DNA of 33,000 nucleotides from Acidobacteriota bacterium. GTDB taxonomy: Bacteria > Acidobacteriota > Terriglobia > Terriglobales > Acidobacteriaceae. The notes beneath the pieces are model-generated. The model was not told where the DNA came from. It saw nothing but the letters and a program-made list of their open reading frames with translations, and did not search any database. The position numbers were made by a program, and so were the translations under genes. Where the stretch lies: the NCBI GenBank assembly GCA_021836865.1, contig JAKBHH010000035.1, forward strand, positions 1-33,000, read 5' to 3'. Numbering within the stretch: position 1 is the stretch's first letter; each line of letters starts with the position of its first letter. This document shows, in pieces, positions 1-10,200 of this stretch.

Positions 1-3000
1 TCTGCTGCGCTTCTGTGGGCGCCGCATCCGCCTGCCCCACCTGCGTGTAGAGCGCCAGCAGATTGCCTGCCGTCTCATCCAGCCCCGGCGCTTCCTCCGG
101 GTGGGCAGTGTTCTCTTTGCCGCCAAGTAACGCGGAAAGCTGGTCGTCCAGCTCCTTCAGCGGCTGCTTCATCTCCTGCGATGCACCCGGCACCAGCCTT
201 GCAATCTGCTCACGCGCCGAGTGCGCCTGCAGCGCGGCACTGGCGCTACTCGTCACCATCGCAGAGAGTTCGCTCTGCGCGTGGTAAAGGCTCTCAAGGT
301 CGGCCCTCGATGCCGTCACCCGCGGGTCCATCTTCACGGTTAATGGAGCGGTCATCGCCCGGCCGTTCGCCGTCAGCCGTACCGTGTACTCGCCCGGCAG
401 CGCCAGCGCGCCCTGCGGTGTGCGTGGCGTGTCATTCGGCACAGCGGAGATGGGGTACTCATAGTGGGTCGCCGTCGGCGCAGCCTCATGCAGATCCCAC
501 ACCCAGCGGTGCATCCCCTCCGTTGCCGGCAGCGTCGCCGGCATGCGCAGCCAGTACAGCGGAATCAGCTGCTTTTCCAACTCCTGCTGCGTACGCTCGG
601 GCGCGTCGTCGCTCGCATAGCGGCGCACCACCTTGTTCTGCGCGTCCACAATCTCCAGCGTTACCGGCCCCTGCGCTACAGCAGGCAGCGAGTAATCAAT
701 CGCCGCGCCATCCGGCGGGTTCTCGCCTGCAGGCTCATCGGGAGGCAGCGGCGTGTCCGTGTAGGTGCTGCGGCGCACGCGATACGCCTCACCCGGCTTA
801 AAGAGAAACGGCCCGGCTTGCGCCCCGCTCACATCCAGTTGACGCATCGGCGTAATGTCATCCAATATCCAGAACGAGCGGCCATGCGTGGCTACAATCA
901 GGTCGTTGCCATCAACCATCAGGTCGCGCATCGAGGTGTGCGGCAGGTTGTATTGCAACGATTGCCAGTGGTCCCCGTCATCCAGCGAGAACCACACGCC
1001 CGTCTCCGTGCCCGCAAACAGGAGTCCTTTGCGCACTGTATCTTCGCGCACCGTGTCCACGGGCGCACTGTCCGGCAGTCCCGTCGCAATCGCTTGCCAC
1101 GTCGACCCGCCGTCGTGTGTGCGATAGATATACGGATGCAGATCGTCAACGCGGAAGCGACTTACAGAGATATAAGCCGTCGCCTCGTCAAAGCGCGATG
1201 CGCTGATCTGCGTCACCTTGCTCCAGGGCGCCAGTTGCGGCGGCGTGATGTTCTTCCAGCTCTTGCCCTGGTCCTGCGTCCTCCACACCAGTCCGTCATC
1301 TGTGCCTGCCCAGATCGTATTCACGTCCTTGAACGACGCCGCCACTGAGTAGATGGCGCCGCGCCGCTTCGCTGCGTCGCTTGCCGAGAGCGGCTGCACG
1401 GAAGCTGGCTGGCCCGCATGCTCGCGAGAAAGATCGGGGCTAATGATCTGCCATGTCTTGCCGTAATCCCTCGTAAGGAACAGCTTGTTCGCCGCATAGA
1501 AAAGCAGGTGAGGATCGACGGGCGAAAACAGAATAGGCTCGGTCCTGTCTGCACGAATCCCCGCCTCATGCACCGGTGCGGGCGTTACGTTCTGCACCTG
1601 GCCGGTCACCGTGTTGAATCGCGAGACCTCCGTGCGCCCCGCTCCATACACAATCTCCGGATGCAGCGGATCCGGCGCGGCATAGCCATATTCAATGATG
1701 CCTACCGGATGCCATTCGCGGAACGTAATCTCCCCATCGTTGCCCCGGCTCGCAATGCACACAGACCCGCTCTCCTGCTGGCCCGCGCATATTTGATAAG
1801 GAAAGGTGTTGGTGACCGCGACATGATACAGCTGTGCGGTCGGCTGGTTGTACCAGGAACTCCACGTCACACCGCCGTTCACGCTCACCAGCGCGCCCTG
1901 GTCACTCACGAGAAGAATGATCTTCGGATCGTTGGGATTGATCCAGAGGTTCTGGTAGTCGTCTCCACCGGGCGCGCCGCGCAATCCGATCCACGTCTTG
2001 CCTCCGTCCGCAGAACGCATCGTCACGATGCTTGCGCTGTACACCACGTCAGGATTCTTCGGGTCCACCGCGGGAACAGGCAAATCGCCTCCGCCAATCT
2101 TCATCGCCGGGCGCGGATCGTCCGTGGCCCTTGTCCAGCTTTCACCGGCGTCGTCTGATCGATAAACGCCAAGGCCTTCACCGCTTTCATAGCCGCCATC
2201 ATGCGTGGTGGATACCGTGGCATACAGCCGGTTTGGCTGGCTCGCCGCGATGGCCACCTGAATCTGCACGAGATCATCCGGCAAGCCCTTCGTCACGGGA
2301 CGCCATGTGTCGCCGCCATCCGTCGACTTGAAGAGCCCGCCATGCGTGCCGTTGTACTCGTTGCCGTCTTCCCATGGCCCCAGCCGCGACTCCCACAGCG
2401 CCGCATACACCACATTCGGATGCAATGGATCGATCGCCACATCGGAGCCGCCCGTATTCACATCCTTGTAGAGCACGCGCTTCCACGTTACTCCGCCATC
2501 CGTCGAGCGATAGATGCCACGGTCTTCATTCGGTCCGTAAGGATGACCCAGAACCGCTGCGAAAAGCCGGTTCGGATCGTGCGGGTCCACGGCCAGCGAC
2601 GGAATCTGCTCGCCGTCGCGCAGACCTAGATGCTCCCACGTCTTGCCCGCATCCGCCGACCGATAGATGCCGTCCCCGACAGACAGATCAGGTCTGTGCA
2701 GCCCTTCGCCACTTGCGACATACACAATGTTCGCGTCGGAAGGCGCCACCGCAATCGCGCCAATCGATTGCGTCGGCTCCTTGTCGAAGATGGGACTCCA
2801 GGTGCGCCCGTAGTCAGTACTTTTCCAAACGCCGCCGTCCACCTGGCCCACATAGAAAACATTCGGCTCGTCCGGCACGCCGGTTGCCGCGCGCGTGCGC
2901 CCTCCGCGAAACGGACCCACAAGCCGCCAATGCAGATCGGGCATGGCCGTCGGCTCCTGCGCGCGAAGGACAAGTTCCTGCGGCAGGCATAGCGCAATTC

Positions 3001-3046
3001 CCACAGCAACACACACGACACTCAAAAACAGACGACAGCGACACAT
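1..3046 (-). CDS. BNR/Asp-box beta-propeller exoprotein (sialidase/VPS10-like, 'glycosyl hydrolase'), 3' end cut by window
   Basis: An open frame read from the ATG at 3046 stays open to the left edge, giving about 1015 codons with no stop. The N-terminus has a hydrophobic export segment (about residues 5-22). It is followed by repeated Asp-box motifs typical of BNR/sortilin-like propellers, for example STDYGRTW at residues 76-83 and SADAGKTW at 130-137, and SADGGKTW is encoded near 2010. The part below about 900 leaves the propeller for an Ig/FN3-like and helical tail, as in the roughly 1000-1100 residue acidobacterial proteins of this type, so only a few residues are probably missing. A GGGGGA stretch lies upstream of the ATG. 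It follows the NahK-like kinase gene by 65 bases on the same strand and may be its distal operon partner. Family members are often named glycosyl hydrolase or sialidase, but the substrate cannot be told from the sequence. The long plus-strand frames here are shadows. Confidence 0.85.
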   Translation of the reverse strand, partial: MCRCRLFLSVVCVAVGIALCLPQELVLRAQEPTAMPDLHWRLVGPFRGGRTRAATGVPDEPNVFYVGQVDGGVWKSTDYGRTWSPIFDKEPTQSIGAIAVAPSDANIVYVASGEGLHRPDLSVGDGIYRSADAGKTWEHLGLRDGEQIPSLAVDPHDPNRLFAAVLGHPYGPNEDRGIYRSTDGGVTWKRVLYKDVNTGGSDVAIDPLHPNVVYAALWESRLGPWEDGNEYNGTHGGLFKSTDGGDTWRPVTKGLPDDLVQIQVAIAASQPNRLYATVSTTHDGGYESGEGLGVYRSDDAGESWTRATDDPRPAMKIGGGDLPVPAVDPKNPDVVYSASIVTMRSADGGKTWIGLRGAPGGDDYQNLWINPNDPKIILLVSDQGALVSVNGGVTWSSWYNQPTAQLYHVAVTNTFPYQICAGQQESGSVCIASRGNDGEITFREWHPVGIIEYGYAAPDPLHPEIVYGAGRTEVSRFNTVTGQVQNVTPAPVHEAGIRADRTEPILFSPVDPHLLFYAANKLFLTRDYGKTWQIISPDLSREHAGQPASVQPLSASDAAKRRGAIYSVAASFKDVNTIWAGTDDGLVWRTQDQGKSWKNITPPQLAPWSKVTQISASRFDEATAYISVSRFRVDDLHPYIYRTHDGGSTWQAIATGLPDSAPVDTVREDTVRKGLLFAGTETGVWFSLDDGDHWQSLQYNLPHTSMRDLMVDGNDLIVATHGRSFWILDDITPMRQLDVSGAQAGPFLFKPGEAYRVRRSTYTDTPLPPDEPAGENPPDGAAIDYSLPAVAQGPVTLEIVDAQNKVVRRYASDDAPERTQQELEKQLIPLYWLRMPATLPATEGMHRWVWDLHEAAPTATHYEYPISAVPNDTPRTPQGALALPGEYTVRLTANGRAMTAPLTVKMDPRVTASRADLESLYHAQSELSAMVTSSASAALQAHSAREQIARLVPGASQEMKQPLKELDDQLSALLGGKENTAHPEEAPGLDETAGNLLALYTQVGQADAAPTEAQQ

Positions 3047-3111
3047 CGGCAACTTAGTCCCCCATTGCAACGCACAGTTATTCTAATTCGCGCCTGCTTT
3101 GGAAAGAACAA

Positions 3112-4203
3112 TCATTCCAGCGCGGCACGAACAAGCCGTCCCATCTCGTCTTCCCGCTGCTCCATCAACTCCACCAGCTTGAACTGCGTGCGGCAGCGAT
3201 CCAGGTTATGCCCTTCACGATGTACCTTGTAGTACCGGTCGCCGTTCAGATAGTCCGTGAGAAAGCGAATCCCCTGCTCCCATGTAATCAGCTTTCCGGC
3301 AGTTGCCAGCAGCAATTTCTCCGCCTCCACCAAAACCCCGCCTACGGCGCTCAGGTATCCGCGCAGAAGCGCCTCAAACATCGGCAACCGCAACGTCACT
3401 CTGGATAGATCATGCTCATCCTCCGGCGCCGGACTCGTCGCGGTGCGAACCATGTCGCCGAAATCGCAAGGCGCCAGCCCCGGCATCACGGTGTCCAGAT
3501 CAATCACGCAAATTCCTTCTCCGGTGGTGTCATCGAAGAGAACATTATTCAGTTTGGTATCGTTGTGCGTGATTCGCTCCGGCAGATTCGCCTGCATCAA
3601 AGCCCCCGCAAGATCGCGCCGCGCCAGAGCAAACTCAATCTCCCGCGTGGCTGTTCCGGCACGGCCGGCGTCGTCCAATGCAACCGCTCTTTCCAGCGCG
3701 ACAAGCCGCTTCGGCGTGTTGTGAAAATCAGGAATCGTCTCATGCAGCCGCGGCCCCGGCATTGCGGCAAGCGCTGCCTGAAAGCGGCCGAACGCCCGAG
3801 CCGCCTGAAAAGCCTGCTCCGCAGTCTCCACCGTTTCGTAGGTGTGCGTGCCTTCTACCCATCCATACGCGCGCCAGTTTTCGCCGTCCACGTCCTCATG
3901 CCAAAGCCGCCCGTCCCGCGCTCTCACCAGCGTGAGTACGCGCCGCTCACGATCGCGCACATTGGTCAGTTGCGCCGCCATGTATGCGGTCACGCGCTCA
4001 ATGTTCTCCATCAGCGCTGGCACATCTTTGAAAACACCGCCCGCAATGCGTTGCATAAGATACCGCCGGCACGCGCCCCCGTCGCGATACTCGACGCAGT
4101 ATGAGTCCTGAATGTGGCCCGTTCCCCAATGCACCGCAGAGACAAACTTGCCCGGAAACGCGAACTGGCTCGTCACGCCCTCCAGATGCTTGGGATCGCT
4201 CAT
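3112..4203 (-). CDS. NahK-like sugar 1-kinase (aminoglycoside phosphotransferase fold)
   Basis: The 363-residue cytoplasmic protein has the kinase fold of aminoglycoside phosphotransferases and resembles N-acetylhexosamine 1-kinases. The catalytic loop reads ITHNDTKLNNVLFDD (about 211-225; HND at 213-215), the metal-binding segment IDLDT lies at 234-238, and CDFGD at 246-250. NahK enzymes phosphorylate GlcNAc/GalNAc (and weakly other hexoses) at C1 with ATP. The frame is open back to 4299, but the ATG at 4203 is preferred: MSDPKHLEG starts the conserved region, and this ATG overlaps the upstream nucleotidyltransferase stop as ATGA, a normal coupling arrangement. The partner upstream is a sugar-1-phosphate nucleotidyltransferase, so the kinase product is its likely substrate. 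The family is clear; the exact sugar is inferred and could be GalNAc, GlcNAc or galactose. Confidence 0.88.
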   Translation of the reverse strand: MSDPKHLEGVTSQFAFPGKFVSAVHWGTGHIQDSYCVEYRDGGACRRYLMQRIAGGVFKDVPALMENIERVTAYMAAQLTNVRDRERRVLTLVRARDGRLWHEDVDGENWRAYGWVEGTHTYETVETAEQAFQAARAFGRFQAALAAMPGPRLHETIPDFHNTPKRLVALERAVALDDAGRAGTATREIEFALARRDLAGALMQANLPERITHNDTKLNNVLFDDTTGEGICVIDLDTVMPGLAPCDFGDMVRTATSPAPEDEHDLSRVTLRLPMFEALLRGYLSAVGGVLVEAEKLLLATAGKLITWEQGIRFLTDYLNGDRYYKVHREGHNLDRCRTQFKLVELMEQREDEMGRLVRAALE

Positions 4204-5099
4204 GCCCACAGTCTCGCCGGATAGAGCCCTTGCTGAATCAACCGGCGAATGCTGGCCACAACGCTGGCTCGATCCTCCTTGTAGGTCACCCCAAACCACT
4301 CCTCAGTGGAGCGCAGAACCTTCACCGCCGCTTTGCCCTCGCGAATCAGCTCATTCATCGTGGCGGGCAGGTAGCACTCTGCCTTCAAATCGGCGCCGCT
4401 TTGCGCAAGGAACCGTGCAAAGCTCCCGTGTAACTGCGCAAAAATCTCCGGCCGGAATCCCCACATGTTCATCGAGACAATCTCATCGCCGGTCAGCTCA
4501 GTCACCTTGCCGTCAGCTGACGTATCCTTCACCCGTGAGCCATCGCGCTCAATGCACGTCCGCTCGACAACGCCCTCGAGCATGTCGCGATCATCCACCG
4601 CGCAGACTCCACGCGCCACAGCGCCGAAATCAGAGAGCGTCTTGCGCAGTACATATCCTGCCAGCGCATGGGTCGTTGCGCCGCTCTCTACATGCTGTGC
4701 GAGCAGACGATAACTCTCCGCGCCATAGAAATCATCCGCATTGATCACCGCAAATGGTGAAGCAATCGCGCTCTCCGCCGCCAATACCGCCTGCGTCGTT
4801 CCCCATGGCTTGGTTCGGCCTGCCGGCGCAACAAATCCCTGCGGCAATTGATCGATTCGCTGGAAAACATACTCGACTTCCACGCTTTGCTCGAAGCGTG
4901 CGCCGATACTCTGCCTGAACTGTTGTTCAATCTCTTTGCGCAGGATGAAGACAACCTTGCCAAACCCGGCTCGCAGGGCATCATAGATCGAATAGTCCAT
5001 GATCGCTTCACCGCCGGGGCCTACCGGGTCAATCTGCTTCAATCCTCCATAGCGGCTGCCCATCCCCGCCGCCAGAACCACAAGCGCTGGAGCTCTCAT
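4200..5099 (-). CDS. Sugar-1-phosphate nucleotidyltransferase
   Basis: The 299-residue protein has the N-terminal nucleotide-binding signature of NTP_transferase enzymes, LAAGMGSRYGGLKQ at residues 9-22. PWGTTQAV follows at 98-105 and the metal/sugar site NADDFYG at 120-126. It should join a sugar 1-phosphate and an NTP to give an NDP-sugar and pyrophosphate in the cytoplasm. The start at 5099 is the first ATG and overlaps the stop of the upstream glycosidase as ATGA; its own stop overlaps the kinase start in the same way. It differs from GalU and RmlA in its segments after the signature and belongs to the group commonly seen beside NahK-like kinases. Which NTP and sugar it uses cannot be read from the sequence; UDP-HexNAc or UDP-hexose is the likeliest guess. 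Confidence 0.87.
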   Translation of the reverse strand: MRAPALVVLAAGMGSRYGGLKQIDPVGPGGEAIMDYSIYDALRAGFGKVVFILRKEIEQQFRQSIGARFEQSVEVEYVFQRIDQLPQGFVAPAGRTKPWGTTQAVLAAESAIASPFAVINADDFYGAESYRLLAQHVESGATTHALAGYVLRKTLSDFGAVARGVCAVDDRDMLEGVVERTCIERDGSRVKDTSADGKVTELTGDEIVSMNMWGFRPEIFAQLHGSFARFLAQSGADLKAECYLPATMNELIREGKAAVKVLRSTEEWFGVTYKEDRASVVASIRRLIQQGLYPARLWA

Positions 5100-7147
5100 T
5101 GTCTTGCCTCATTTGCACCCTTCGGCGTCATCTCAAGCGTCAGCACTTCAAACGGCGCTAATTTGAAACTATGCGCTTCCTGCGCATGCATCATCTCCGG
5201 AGCCTTGCCCGCATCATCCTTCCACGGGCTTCGAGCTTCATAGGTCTGCGCAGCACCCACCGGAAGCTCAAAGGCGGAGGCGAGCCTCAGTGTGATCGTC
5301 TGCGGCTGATCGCTCGGGTTGCGAAGCACCAGGATGCCTTTGCGCGGCGACCATGAGGCCCAACCGTACACCTCCAACCATCCTGGATCGCCGCCGATCC
5401 AGTGCGTATCCTTCAGCACATCGGCATTGGCATGCGACCAATTCGCGGCCTCGGCAAGATCATCCCAGTTCGCCTGCGTCAACAGAGACGGCGTAATGTA
5501 CATCTCCTGCAATTGCGTTCCAGTGCCAAAGTAAGATCGCACCTCGCTGCGGAAGTCGTTGCCCGGGTCCTGGTTCAGATGCGGGTGATCACGCGCATAG
5601 ATCATGCCGTGCAGCATGAGCGAGTTCAGCGGATACAAGGGTCCATTCTGCACCACGCGCCGGTAGGTATCCGCATCGCGATAGGTGATCCAGCGCTCGC
5701 GATACGTCCCAACGCCTTCCGTCGAATCGTCCTCGCCGCCGCGCCAGATCGAGTCCGCATACATCACCCAGAACGGCGAGGGCCACGTGCCCGTCGTCAG
5801 ATTGATGTAGATATTCGGCTTGGCCGCCCGCAGCTCGCCGATCAGATGCATCATCGCTGCAAAGTCGCTATCGAAGCGGCTGCCTGGGAAAACGGAATTC
5901 ACGTTCCCCGTGCCATCAAACTTGAATTGATTGACGCCGTAGAGGCTCATCATCTTCATGCACACATCGCGAAATGCATCGTAGTAGCGCGGTCCCGACA
6001 AGGCATAGCCATCGGCAACAATCTCATATCCCTTCGCTCTGCCGAACGCAATCCGCTCCTGCTTGGGCTTCGAGTATCCGCCCCACGGCGACATCCACAC
6101 CCCGGGGTCCGCGCCATACTGATGCGCCGCCTTCTGCACCGCTCCAAAGCCGTCTGGGAATCCGCTGTTGAATCTCCACAGAGAGTGGTGCTCGTCCCAT
6201 CCATCATCAAAGAGAAACGACGCCATCTTCACACCGCGCTTCTCTACAAGCTCGCGCCCGAACGCGTGAATTCGATCAAGCGCGTCCGCCTCGCTATAGG
6301 GCGTGAAGTACCCCAGATCATACCAGGAGTTGTAATGCAGAAAAGTTCTGTAAGGATGCGCGCGCTCCCGCTCCAGATACGCTAGAAAGTCGCGCCGCAT
6401 CTGGCCATCGCGGGCCACGCCGATCACCGCAGAGTAGCTGATCGACTGGCCTGCGCGCAGAGGAAGATCGCGGTCTACCCATGCCATTGCGCGCTGGCCC
6501 GTCGCTCTGCTGGTTGACATCGGATCTTCCACGCCGAGAAAAAAGTTCCCCGCCACAATCGGCGAACCAGCAACAAACCCGCTCACCCGCGCGTCCGCAA
6601 CTGCGACATCAATGAGGTTCACGCTGCGGATCGCCGCATCTCGTCCTACTGCCGTGAGCGTCAGACGCTCGCGGATGTAATTGGACCCATCCAGCAGAAT
6701 CAGCGACCACTCCGCGCGCAGCGTGTGGTCCGGGCTCGTCAGCGGAAGATCGAATTCCTCCCCGTGCAGGCGATCTGCCAACCGCGCTGCGCCTGGCCGC
6801 GGCTCAATATACTCGTGGCGCACTGGACTGGCAATCTGCAGTTCATTGGCGCGGTAGCCCCTTCCATCCTTCAGCGCAAGATTGAACGGCACATTCATGC
6901 ATATCTTTGCGCCGTGCGCAAGCTCCTGTACACAGAGATCCGCTAACCGTCCGTTCTTTACTGACCAGTCCGCATGGATGGTTGCGTTCGCAAGAAGATA
7001 GCGATTGCCCTCCTGGGTCGCTTTCACGGCGTTCGCATGGGCGATTCCCGCGCGGTTGGCCCGCGCAACTACGCAAGCACACACCAGCAGGCGAGCAACG
7101 GCACGTCCCAGCCGCGCATGCATCTTCCGCGAGTGACCCCTGAGCAT
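5096..7147 (-). CDS. Secreted GH36-like (clan GH-D type) alpha-glycosidase
   Basis: The 683-residue protein has an N-terminal export signal (hydrophobic stretch about 15-30, small residues near AHANA at 36-40). A beta-sandwich-like N-domain follows, then a TIM-barrel with clan GH-D style motifs: HYNSWYD at 271-277, FLFDDGWD at 311-318, and FKFDGTG at 408-414, whose Asp411 is the likely nucleophile. The acid/base is probably in YADSIWRGGEDDS (463-475). A C-terminal beta-domain ends the protein. Relatives include alpha-galactosidases and alpha-N-acetylgalactosaminidases; some database entries carry misleading names such as enterotoxin. The ATG at 7147 has GGAGG four bases upstream; Met9 (7123) is a possible alternative. 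It is coupled by ATGA to the nucleotidyltransferase and follows the S53 gene by 69 bases. The retaining alpha-glycosidase type is inferred from motifs; the substrate is open (alpha-Gal or alpha-GalNAc suggested by the neighbouring kinase). Confidence 0.82.
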   Translation of the reverse strand: MLRGHSRKMHARLGRAVARLLVCACVVARANRAGIAHANAVKATQEGNRYLLANATIHADWSVKNGRLADLCVQELAHGAKICMNVPFNLALKDGRGYRANELQIASPVRHEYIEPRPGAARLADRLHGEEFDLPLTSPDHTLRAEWSLILLDGSNYIRERLTLTAVGRDAAIRSVNLIDVAVADARVSGFVAGSPIVAGNFFLGVEDPMSTSRATGQRAMAWVDRDLPLRAGQSISYSAVIGVARDGQMRRDFLAYLERERAHPYRTFLHYNSWYDLGYFTPYSEADALDRIHAFGRELVEKRGVKMASFLFDDGWDEHHSLWRFNSGFPDGFGAVQKAAHQYGADPGVWMSPWGGYSKPKQERIAFGRAKGYEIVADGYALSGPRYYDAFRDVCMKMMSLYGVNQFKFDGTGNVNSVFPGSRFDSDFAAMMHLIGELRAAKPNIYINLTTGTWPSPFWVMYADSIWRGGEDDSTEGVGTYRERWITYRDADTYRRVVQNGPLYPLNSLMLHGMIYARDHPHLNQDPGNDFRSEVRSYFGTGTQLQEMYITPSLLTQANWDDLAEAANWSHANADVLKDTHWIGGDPGWLEVYGWASWSPRKGILVLRNPSDQPQTITLRLASAFELPVGAAQTYEARSPWKDDAGKAPEMMHAQEAHSFKLAPFEVLTLEMTPKGANEARQ

Positions 7148-7216
7148 CTGGCCTCCGTCGGTTGCCGGTCAAGTCGCAACAGAGAAATCCAAGCTCTGCT
7201 TTGACCGCCCCGGCAC

Positions 7217-10200
7217 CTAGTTCACGACAATCGTAACCGTTCCCTGTGCCGTGGTGCTGCCGGAGGTCGCCGTAATCGTTGCCTGGTAGGTGCCCGATGT
7301 TGTCCCACCGCTCGACATGGTATTGCATGCCGACGTGCTTCCGCCGCCGCACGCAACCAATCCGCCGGCAAATGCCCCGAACAGGAGCATCATGCCCAGC
7401 AGCGTCTTCAACTTGCGTTTGCGCACTGGTATCCAGAAGAACAAAGCACAAGCCAGCACCGCACTTCCTGATGCATACCAGGGCATCCCGCGATGTTGCT
7501 GGGTGACGGCTATGCATTGTGTGCCGCCTGCCGCCGTGGTCGTCACAGTCAGCGTCGCAGTCCCGGCACTGGTTCCGGTAATGTTGACCGGGCTCGTCGA
7601 TCCGAAGCTCAGAACGGGGGGCGTCGTCACTCCCACAGGGCTGCTCGTAATCGACGCGGTCAACGAAACTGCTCCGGTAAATCCACCGCTTGGCAGCACG
7701 GAAATTGTGGAGGTATTGCCCGTGGTTGCGCCCGCCGTCACGGTCACCGTCCCTGGCAACGCTGAAATCGTCAATCCCGGCGTCGCGGCCGCATTGACCG
7801 TAACTGGGTTCTGCGCGCTGCCTGAGGCGTAGTTCGAATCCCCGCTGTACATTGCCGTTAGATAGTCGAATCCGACTGCAAGGGAATTTGCCGGGATGGT
7901 GAAGCTAGCGGCGCCTGCAACCATCTGTATGGCGCCGGAATTGTAACTGCCGCTAGACAGCGTAATCGTACCGGTTGGCACCGGAAGATTCGCTAGCGTA
8001 CTGATGGTAACCGTCAGACTCAGTGCCTGATTCACTGCGATGACAGGCCCGCTCGGGGAAAACCTGATGGTTGGAGTTCCTTGGATGAAGACGGTGCCGG
8101 ACGCCGAGCCGCTGGCATAGTTTGTATCGCCGTAATACGTGACGGAGATTGCATTTTGGCCCGCGGGCAGATTTGCAGTATCGAGCACCGACGCGGATCC
8201 GTTGGTCAGAGGAAAGGACCCAGTCACTCCCGAAACGCTCACCTGACCTGTTGGGGTTGGATCTCCGGCAGGGCCGCTAATCGTCACCGCGACTGGGAAT
8301 GGGCCCGACACAGGCGTCGTCGGCAAGGTCAGCGCCAGGACCGGCGTGATTGTCCCCGACGAAACTACCTGCACTGTACTCGTCGAACTACTGCTGGAAT
8401 AGTAAGAATCGCCACTGTAATTCGCCGTGATCGCCAAAGCGCCCAGCGGCATCGTATTGGCGGGAATCACAATCGTGACCGCGCCATTGGAGATCGTTCC
8501 CGCAGGCGACGTATAGACCACCTGAGTGCCCGAAAGCGAGGCAGTGAGCGTGACCGTTCCCGAAGGCGCCGCGAGGCTGCCCGATGGCGATAAGGTGACC
8601 GTGACCGCCAGCGGCTGGCTCGCCTGGACTGAGTTCGACGCAGGCGTAACTGTCATTTTTGTTGTTGCGCACACGATCGACATCGTGGCCGTGGGGGATT
8701 GGGCCGACGCCGCGTAGTTCGCATCTCCGCCATAGGCAGCCGCGATTGATGCATTGCCGCACGGAATCAATGAGCTGGTGAGACTGGCGACGCCCGTGGC
8801 CAGAGCCGTTGAAGAGCCCGGCGTCCCGCTCACCGTCCCCGTCCCCAGCGTCGTCGTCCCATTCATGAAAGTGACGGTGCCCGTGGGCGCCACGCCATCG
8901 CTCTCCAGAAAATTCTTCCCGGCGCTGTCCACGAAATTCGCGGTCAGCGTCACTGGGCTGCCCGCGTTAAAAGGTCCGGTGCCGGTGGTCACCTGGAGCG
9001 CCGTGGGTGCCTTGAGCACCGATATGCTCACCGCCGCGCTGGTACTGGCCTGGAAGCTCGCATCGCCCGGGAACGCCGCCGTCAGCGAATCCGTGCCTGT
9101 CGGCAGAAGCGTGGTCTGCAACTCAGCCACGCCGCTGCTGCTCAGGGCAGCTGTCCCCAGCGTCGTCGTGCCGGTCTTGAAGGTAATCGTCCCCGTCGCA
9201 ACTCCGTTCGGGCTCGTCGCCGACGCGCTGTTGCCGTACGGCTGCGCGTCCAGGAGGAAGACGGATCCATAATAGGGTTCAGCAGCGGCCTTATTGGTCA
9301 CCGGATCGTAGTATCCAGCCACGTTCAGCGTGGTGGTGCTCGTCTCCGGCGTAACCGTCACAGAGATTGCATTCGAATCGCTCTCCGCAAAGCCCATGTC
9401 GCCGCTATAGTGGGTAGACGCCTGATACGTTCCACCCGGCAGCGAAACCGTCGTTCCGCTCGCAGCTCCGCTCGCAAGCGTGTACACCGCAATGCTTCCC
9501 GCATCCGGAAGCGTAGCCGGGCTCAGGCTATCCACCAGTGCAACCGCGCCGGTCGGCGTCCCCCCGGAGCCGGCGACGGACGCATTCACCGTCACGCTCT
9601 GCCCGTGCGTAATGCTCAATGGCGTGTTGGCGCCGTTCAGTTGTAGCGTCGAAGTCGTGGCCACCAGCCCCGCCGAGGCCCAGTTATTCGCCAGTTGCGT
9701 CGCATCCACGCTGCCGAGCCCGCTTGCCATGTCATATCCGGTACCGGCGTTGTACCCTGTCAAAAAATCATAGCTCTTGGAATTAGCAGCGCAACCGGGA
9801 GTGCCGGCGGTGCAATTCACCGAGTTGTCGCCCACCGTCACATCGTGAAAGACACTCGCATACTTTGTCTTTGCCAGCGCATAAAGCACATAGTCCGCCT
9901 GCCCCAGCCGCGAGCCGACCTTCTGCTGCACCAGCGCAAGCATTCCGGCAAATGCCGGCGCCGCGGCAGAGGTGCCGCCTACGCCAGTCAAGTTGAAGTT
10001 ATTGCCCGTTGCCCCCGCCGCACAGTCCGCACCAGCCGCATCGACATTGGTGCAGATACCCCAGACCGCGCCATAGGCGCCATTGCCGGCAAGAAAAGAC
10101 ACGTCCGGCAGATTGCGGAACGTGCCGCTCCCTAAGCCGCCTTGCCAGTTTGGAAGCGGGTATACCGTGCTGACGCCGCCCCCACCTCCCACGATATTGT

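Noticed and set aside
464-2629. Long plus-strand open frames over the BNR gene region
   Set aside because: They are Arg/His-rich, lack protein-family features and are antisense to a frame with clear Asp-box repeats; typical shadows of GC-rich coding DNA.
4204-4299. Longer kinase start at 4299
   Set aside because: It would overlap the nucleotidyltransferase by 100 bases, and the ATGA coupling at 4203 matches the preceding junction.
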